From NCBI GenBank assembly GCA_963682025.1, contig OY821518.1:231647000-231710999 (forward strand): a stretch of 64,000 nucleotides of DNA. The letters run 5' to 3'. The stretch comes from Cordilura impudica (taxonomy: Eukaryota; Arthropoda; Insecta; Diptera; Scathophagidae). Shown one piece after another: positions 58,741 to 64,000 of the stretch. The notes beneath the pieces are model-generated. The model was not told where the DNA came from. It saw only the letters and a list, made by a program, of their open reading frames with translations, and searched no databases. How positions within the stretch are numbered: the stretch's first letter is position 1; every line of letters starts with the position of its first letter. Position numbers and translations under genes: made by a program.

Positions 58741-59478
58741 CCACAACAATCGTATGCAAGCACCAAACACACATTCATGTAGGGAGATCATATTTTAACA
58801 ATAAAACCACAAAATATGTACAAAATAATGAATATTCATTACTTATGATAATTATACGTACTAGTATATTATTCAGTACATTATATTAGAATTTATGTAC
58901 CATACATAGGAATCGGTTTTATTATCCTCAATTTTATTTCGTCCAGTCTCCGAAGAAGCCAGATTGTTTTGCTCAACAGTGTTTGTATACATTTTTGCTT
59001 ATAAACTTACTAACATATAACGGAAAACGTTGTGCAACATGACTGATGTTTAAAAATACAACAACACACAACGGGTCTAGAATTAGGTTTTGAGAAAAAA
59101 AATACTCTACAAAAAGTGAGTATAGGAGTTGAAAACACTATATTTATGATGAAAAAAGCATTTATTAAAAAAAGTTTAAATTTAATTTAAATTTTTTTAG
59201 GAAACTCTTGAAAAACAACTCCTAAAATAAATATTTTACAAAAAATACATAAAAGATTTTAATGTAGTTTCCCTTCAAAAAAAAAAATATATTCTTAAAA
59301 ATTTGCACGACGAAATTAGAAGTAATGGTCTCTTAAAGTTTTTAGTTTAAAACATTCCCTCGCTAGACATGTTATGATCACACATGCAGTTTGTCAATAA
59401 AATCTTTGCACATGAAGAAAAAATTAAAAACTTTAAAAGCAGCATTATTTTTTTCATCTTAGGTGTTTTATATGTTTA
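58741..59478. other. Unassigned AT-rich stretch
   Basis: No gene or element recognised. Confidence 0.4.
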
Positions 59479-59599
59479 CTAGCTGATCCCACAGACGTTG
59501 CTCTGTCCAATATTTTTTTGTGATAAACAATGTAAAAAAGAGAAGAAAATTTTATATATTAAAAACAGGCAAATACTCAATGAATGTCCTACGATTTGT

Positions 59600-60230
59600 T
59601 TATTGTTATTGTGAATGCAAGCCATACCGGGAACTGCTAGCGCTTAAAGTCGAATGGCATGTCGCTCGGAATCATTGGGATGCGTAGTATCAAAAAGTCA
59701 TCTTCATTGTACTTTCCTTTAAGAATTGTTGCTTCGATGATTACCGATTTGACATGGAATCCACCTCGACACACATCCGGATTGATCGTTGTGCAACTCG
59801 ACACGCATGTTCGTGCTCAATTTGATTTTTTCACATGTTTCCACAAAACGGATGGCTTCAACAGATAATGTTTAGCAAAAATTACCTGCGATATCATCGC
59901 GCCAAAAACCGGATATGATATAGATATAGACGTTTTGTCTAATAACTCCAAAGACTTTTCATGTGCCATCGTACATTCATCCCAAACGATAAATTGGATT
60001 TGCTGCAAACCTTTGGCTATCCCACAGTTCTTCGGAAGGTGAGTGAGTTTCATTTATCTGCATATTCAAATGCAACTTGAGGGCTGAATGACCACTTCGA
60101 CCGCCTTCCAACAACGTAGATGCTATTCTTTAAGAAGCAAGCGCAAGTGGAATTTCATTTTGCGAGCGAATCGTTGCCAAATTCATTGCGATCAAAAAAG
60201 TTTTTCGTGTTGAGCTAATCAAGCGATGCA
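59600..60230 (-). pseudogene. Helitron Pif1-type helicase remnant
   Basis: Minus-strand pieces in changing frames read ATIRSQNEIPLALAS, ASTLLEGGRSGHSALKLHLN and QFIVWDECTMAHEKSLELLD (Walker B-type DEC motif), then VLWKHVKK and NMRVELHNDQSGC. Their order matches helicase motifs I to III of Helitron Rep/Hel proteins. The Walker A motif and the regions before and after are missing, and stops and frameshifts are frequent. Confidence 0.8.
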
Positions 60231-60306
60231 TATGCAATATCTAAAGGCCTACTTAGCCACACGTTGTTAAAATGTATCTGTAGCGTATATGTAACGTTGG
60301 CATTTT

Positions 60307-62479
60307 ATATATATATATATATATATATGTTCCTCTAACTCCCATTGGAGCATAGGGCGCCAATAACAGCTGATCGCCAGCGGACCCGATTTTGTGCCGT
60401 TGTTCTTAGCTCGTTCCAAGATAGTCCAAGGCTATTCATCTCAGTTTCTGTGGACCGTCGCCACGTTGTACGTGGTCTGCCAGGTTGCCGGCCAGTTTGT
60501 TGAAATGGGTTCCATCGAAGTGCCTGTTTGGCCACGTTGTCGTCGTTTCGTCGTAGTGTATGACCAATCCATTGCCACTTGCGCTTCCGTATTTCAATTT
60601 CTATCGGAATCTGTCTTGACTGCACTAACAGGTCAGCATTAGAGATTGTCCGAGGCCAGAAAATGCGAAGAATTCTTCTGAGACAGCGGTTGACAAATGT
60701 TTGTAGACGGTGGGTAATGGTATTCGTAACTTTCCAGGTTGTGCATCCATAGAGAAGTACCGATTTGACATTTGCTTCGAAAATTCTAAGCTTAGTGCGA
60801 GGACTTATTTTGTTATTTTGCCATATTGGGGCTAATATGCCAAAGGATGATCTTGCCTTATTTATTCTACTCTCTACATCTAAGTCGGCACCTCCATTTT
60901 CGTCAATCTCACAACCCAGGTAGCAGAAGTTGGACGTGTAGTCGTAAATTTGGTCGCCTATATATAGTGGTGATGGTGAGTCAACTCCTACACTCAGTGC
61001 CTTTGTTTTTCCGGTATTTATTTTAAGACCTGTAGAGCGCAGTTTGTCTTGCAAATTTAATGTTGTCTGTTTTAGATCACAAAGTCTGTGCGAAAGTAAG
61101 CATATGTCATCTGCGTATGCCAAGTAGTTAAGGTATTTGTTGTTGATTTGCCACTGTATACCATGGCTGCTATTTTCTATGGAAATTAGAACATCTTCTA
61201 TCACAACAAGGAATAACAAAGGCGACAATAAACATCCCTGGCGAACTCCACTTTGCACCATAAATGGGTCAGATAGCTTCCCCTTGTGAAGAACGAAACA
61301 TCAGGCTTGGTTATAACTTTCCTTGATCAGTGATATAAGTTTTTCCGGTATACCTCTTCTTTGCAAAGCTAACCATATGAACTCCCGGTTAATACTATCG
61401 AAAGCTTTTTCAAAATCTATAAAAAGAAGATGTAGCTTGGAGTTTAACTCCACACACTGCTCTGTAATTATTCGTAAGGTGTTGATATGATCCGCACAGG
61501 AATATCCACTACGAAACCCGGCTTGGCATGAGCTGATGGTCTTTTCTAGGAGCTCTTTAACGCGATTAAGGATTATTTTTGCAATTATTTTTGCTATAGT
61601 TGGTAACACACATATGCCTCGCCAATTGCTGCATTTCTTTAGATCTCCTTTCTTTGCTATCTTGACTATTATACCATCCTTCCATTCATCTGGAAAGGAC
61701 TCAATTTCCCATATAAGGGGGTGTAATAGTTCAACCGTAAGGTTTGGATCGCATTTATATATTTCAGCTGGGATACCATCGGTACCCGCAGCTTTGCCAT
61801 TTGGGAGCTGTTTTATAGCTGCTATGGTTTCTGCAAGGCTTGCGGGCGAGATTCGAATCCTAGGGTTTGTTGCAGTGATAGGACTTGTGGGAATAGGTGG
61901 TTGAGCTGCAGGATCAATCATGTTGTTTAACACCGTGGAAAAATGTTCTTTCCATCTTTGGAGCTGTTCCTGGTCAGTGATGAGCATATTTCCTCTCATG
62001 TCACGTACTGGGTGTTCGGTACGCATTCTTTGCTCTGCAAGTTTTTTCGTAATCTCAAAAAGAGTTCGCGTATCGCCAGAGTTTGCTGCATTTTGGGCCT
62101 CTTCTGCTAGGGTGTCTATGTGCTTTCTTTTATCTCGTCGCACTGCTCGCTGTACCGTTTTGTGATATTTACGATATTTGGCTTCTAAACTACTTTTTTC
62201 ATCACAGTCCTCGGAAGCATTCATTTTCTCTTTTAAAGCTTTACGTTCATAAATTAAGTTCCAAGTGCTCTTCAACATCCATACTTGTCTTCCTTTGGGA
62301 GCTGGGCCGATGGTGTGATCTGCGCAGGATCTGATGGTGTTTTTGACGTGGTCCCACTTAGAATTGATAGACGCATACGGAGGTGCATCATTGTTTTGTG
62401 TCACAGCATTGCGTTGGCATTTAGTGCAATTATAGAACGTAAAAAACGAATCAGTATGTTGCTGTGTAAAATTAACCAA
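60307..62479 (-). mobile_element. RTE-type LINE, 5'-truncated
   Basis: Inserted in the Helitron on the minus strand. The 3' end is an AT microsatellite (60307-60328) directly after the ORF stop at 60335, typical of RTE elements with very short 3' UTRs. RTE endonuclease sequence is absent, so the copy is 5'-truncated; the exact 5' boundary (about 62400-62520) is uncertain. Confidence 0.85.
60335..62479 (-). pseudogene. RTE reverse transcriptase, one premature stop
   Basis: One frame runs 62479 to 60335, interrupted only by TGA at 61303-61301. Before it are the linker (RKALKEKMNASEDCDEKS), KQLPNGKAAGTDGIPAEIYK, WRGICVLPTIAKIIAKI, CQAGFRSGYSCADHINTLR and FIDFEKAFDSINREFIW with the first catalytic Asp. 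After it, in the same frame, are QSGVRQGCLLSPLLF, LAYADDICLLSH with the Asp pair, and the C-terminal thumb (NRCLRRILRIFWPRTISNAD, KRKWQWIGHTLRR). A single nonsense change, most simply CGA to TGA, separates this from an intact RT, so the copy is fairly young. The endonuclease is missing. Confidence 0.9.
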
Positions 62480-63113
62480 ACTTTATCAGCTGTTCACAAA
62501 TATCTCGTAAAAACGTAGCAAAAATCTATTTTCAACAGATTGGGACGTTCCGATTACGTGACAGTTGAGTTCGGTAACTGCTTTAAATGCTTTTCATGCA
62601 GCAGAAAAAAACAGCTGACACGGTTGGTTACGGTTACGGGTGGCTAACATTAACATTTTCTCTTGCTTGTTGTGTATGTGCTCAAAGTGTTTGTGATTCA
62701 CAATTCACAAAAACTAACTTCCATTACAAATATTCACTTTTTCGGTAAAACTTTAACGTTTTTCTAACATTTTTACAATAATAATCACAATTTAACTGAG
62801 TAAATTTTTCGCCACTGTGTAACCGATTGGCTTGATTCATAATTTGGCAATTTTTTTTACAAAAAAAAACACTATTTAAAAAAAAATATCCAAAAAATGA
62901 TATCACGTTTAAGCGTAATTTGCAAACTAATAAAAATTTGTGTAACTAACAAAGTATGTCGGAAAAAGTGGGCGTGGATAATATTTCTTTCTCTAAAAAT
63001 CTTATTCGGGCTATTAATAATATTAAAAAAATATATTAGCCAAATCGGTCCAGCCATACTTAAGTGATGCACTTAGCAACGGACAGCATTTAATTTTTAT
63101 TTATATACATAGA

Positions 63114-64000
63114 TTTCAAAAGTTATTAAAGATTATAATTTTTAAAGTAAATATAAATAATTGCATACTCCAATTACCAAAATTTGCCTCTGTTATTCTA
63201 CAGGCATCGTAGGATGGGTATTGGTATTTAAATATTTTGTTTATTTATTTTTGAAAAATGTAATCCTTGGGAACTTTAAAGTCCCTTTATAAGGAAATGA
63301 AATCATGAAATGAAAGACTAAAAATGCAGTTTTACTCCGTTTGATCTCTAGTTTGAGATTTGTATGATCCAATGCGTGTGTAATATGTTCTGTCGGACGG
63401 TATACTGAATACAAATTTCTATAATTTTTTTTTTATTACGGATGAAAATTGCATATTCAAAAAAAATATTTAGAATAATTTTTTTTTTCTACAAAATATG
63501 TATGTTACAATTCGCTACATTATTTTCTTCGGATCATATTCGATAAAAATAAAACATACTTGGCATTTTTAATTTCCATTATTTCGTTTATAGTTTCATG
63601 TTAACTATAAATTAAGACCATATTTTTCTCTGTTATTCAATCTAACATATCTATGAATTATATATAAAATTAAAAATAACAATTTATTGACTTTTTTAAT
63701 GTTTTAATATGCCATCAAACTTAATATCTCATCTAATCGAAAAAATATTCACGATTTTAGTTATAAAATTTACATAAAATCATTGTTTGTTTCAAAAACT
63801 GGTTGTGATTTAACTGAAAATTGAACCAGTGATTTATTATAAAGTTACCGTCTGCCTAAGACCAAGTCACGTTCTATTGTCTCTTTCTGTGTAAATTGAT
63901 TAGTTGACTGCCTCCATGATGTTTGACATACACACTGAAATGTGCAATTTCAACGAACTAAATATTTTGTGTTAGGGTAGCATTTATTTTCGAAAACGAA
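63114..64000. other. Unassigned AT-rich stretch to the right edge
   Basis: No gene or repeat was recognised. Confidence 0.4.

Larger units (their letters stand above)
59479..63113 (-). mobile_element. Helitron with helicase remnants, interrupted by an RTE LINE
   Basis: On the minus strand it starts at 63113 with TCTATGTATATAAATAAAAA after an A and ends at 59479 with CTAG before a T. A 3' hairpin (ACAGAGCAACGTCTGT) lies about 11 bases before the CTAG. Helicase remnants lie at 59600-60230 and an RTE-type LINE occupies about 60307-62480. The Rep domain was not seen, so the copy was probably already deleted before the LINE arrived. The 62480-63110 part carries the 5' leader and no gene. Confidence 0.8.

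Noticed and set aside
60394..60642. Plus-strand ORFs opposite the RTE reverse transcriptase (also 61536-61904 and 61920-62334)
   Set aside because: Antisense shadows of the real minus-strand frame.

Overview
This window is nuclear DNA of a higher fly (Brachycera; a calyptrate such as a blow fly or house-fly relative would fit). It is strongly AT-rich and contains one recognisable host gene, a spliced member of the yellow/major royal jelly protein family on the minus strand. Its first intron is about 6.5 kb. Nearly everything else recognisable is transposable-element DNA of types common in Diptera: DINE-1/INE-1-like repeats, mariner, Tc1 and pogo relatives, Helitrons, LINEs, a Gypsy LTR retrotransposon and long-TIR elements. 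No bacterial or organellar features were seen.

Layout. 1-154: edge-truncated ORF on the minus strand. 334-489: duplicated piece of the yellow last exon. 1.5-9.6 kb: the yellow gene, with INE-like repeats, a small Helitron and a minisatellite in intron 1. 9.76-13.56 kb: a Tc1-like element just upstream of the yellow promoter, holding two further insertions. One of these (11304-13142) carries a four-exon gene fragment of SAM-like type. 14.1-18.3 kb: a jockey-type LINE, then a mariner interrupted by a second mariner-like element. 20.1-23.8 kb: minisatellites and short tandem duplications. 23.9-26.4 kb: a second LINE. 26.8-29.0 kb: an INE-like repeat interrupted by a pogo/Tigger-like remnant. 29.3-34.5 kb: a fold-back element holding a mariner, which holds an INE-like element; a LINE fragment sits in the other arm. 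34.8-44.8 kb: a young, complete Gypsy element with 2.1-kb LTRs. 45.6-54.6 kb: two small Helitrons and two INE-like repeats, one split by a long-TIR transposon with an apparently intact three-exon transposase. 54.7-57.4 kb: a second long-TIR transposon with a frameshifted transposase. 57.6-58.7 kb: a hAT-like MITE. 59.5-63.1 kb: a Helitron with helicase remnants, interrupted by an RTE-type LINE.

The yellow gene presumably encodes a secreted pigmentation/cuticle protein. The other coding regions serve their own elements. The nesting gives relative ages, and several insertions leave exact target-site duplications so the pre-insertion sequence can be read. The most unusual items are the spliced SAM-like gene inside a CACAG-ended element, the two long-TIR transposons, and the near-identical long LTRs of the Gypsy element. 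All reading was done by eye. Splice sites and boundaries are inferred from motifs and reading-frame continuity, with no alignment or database search.
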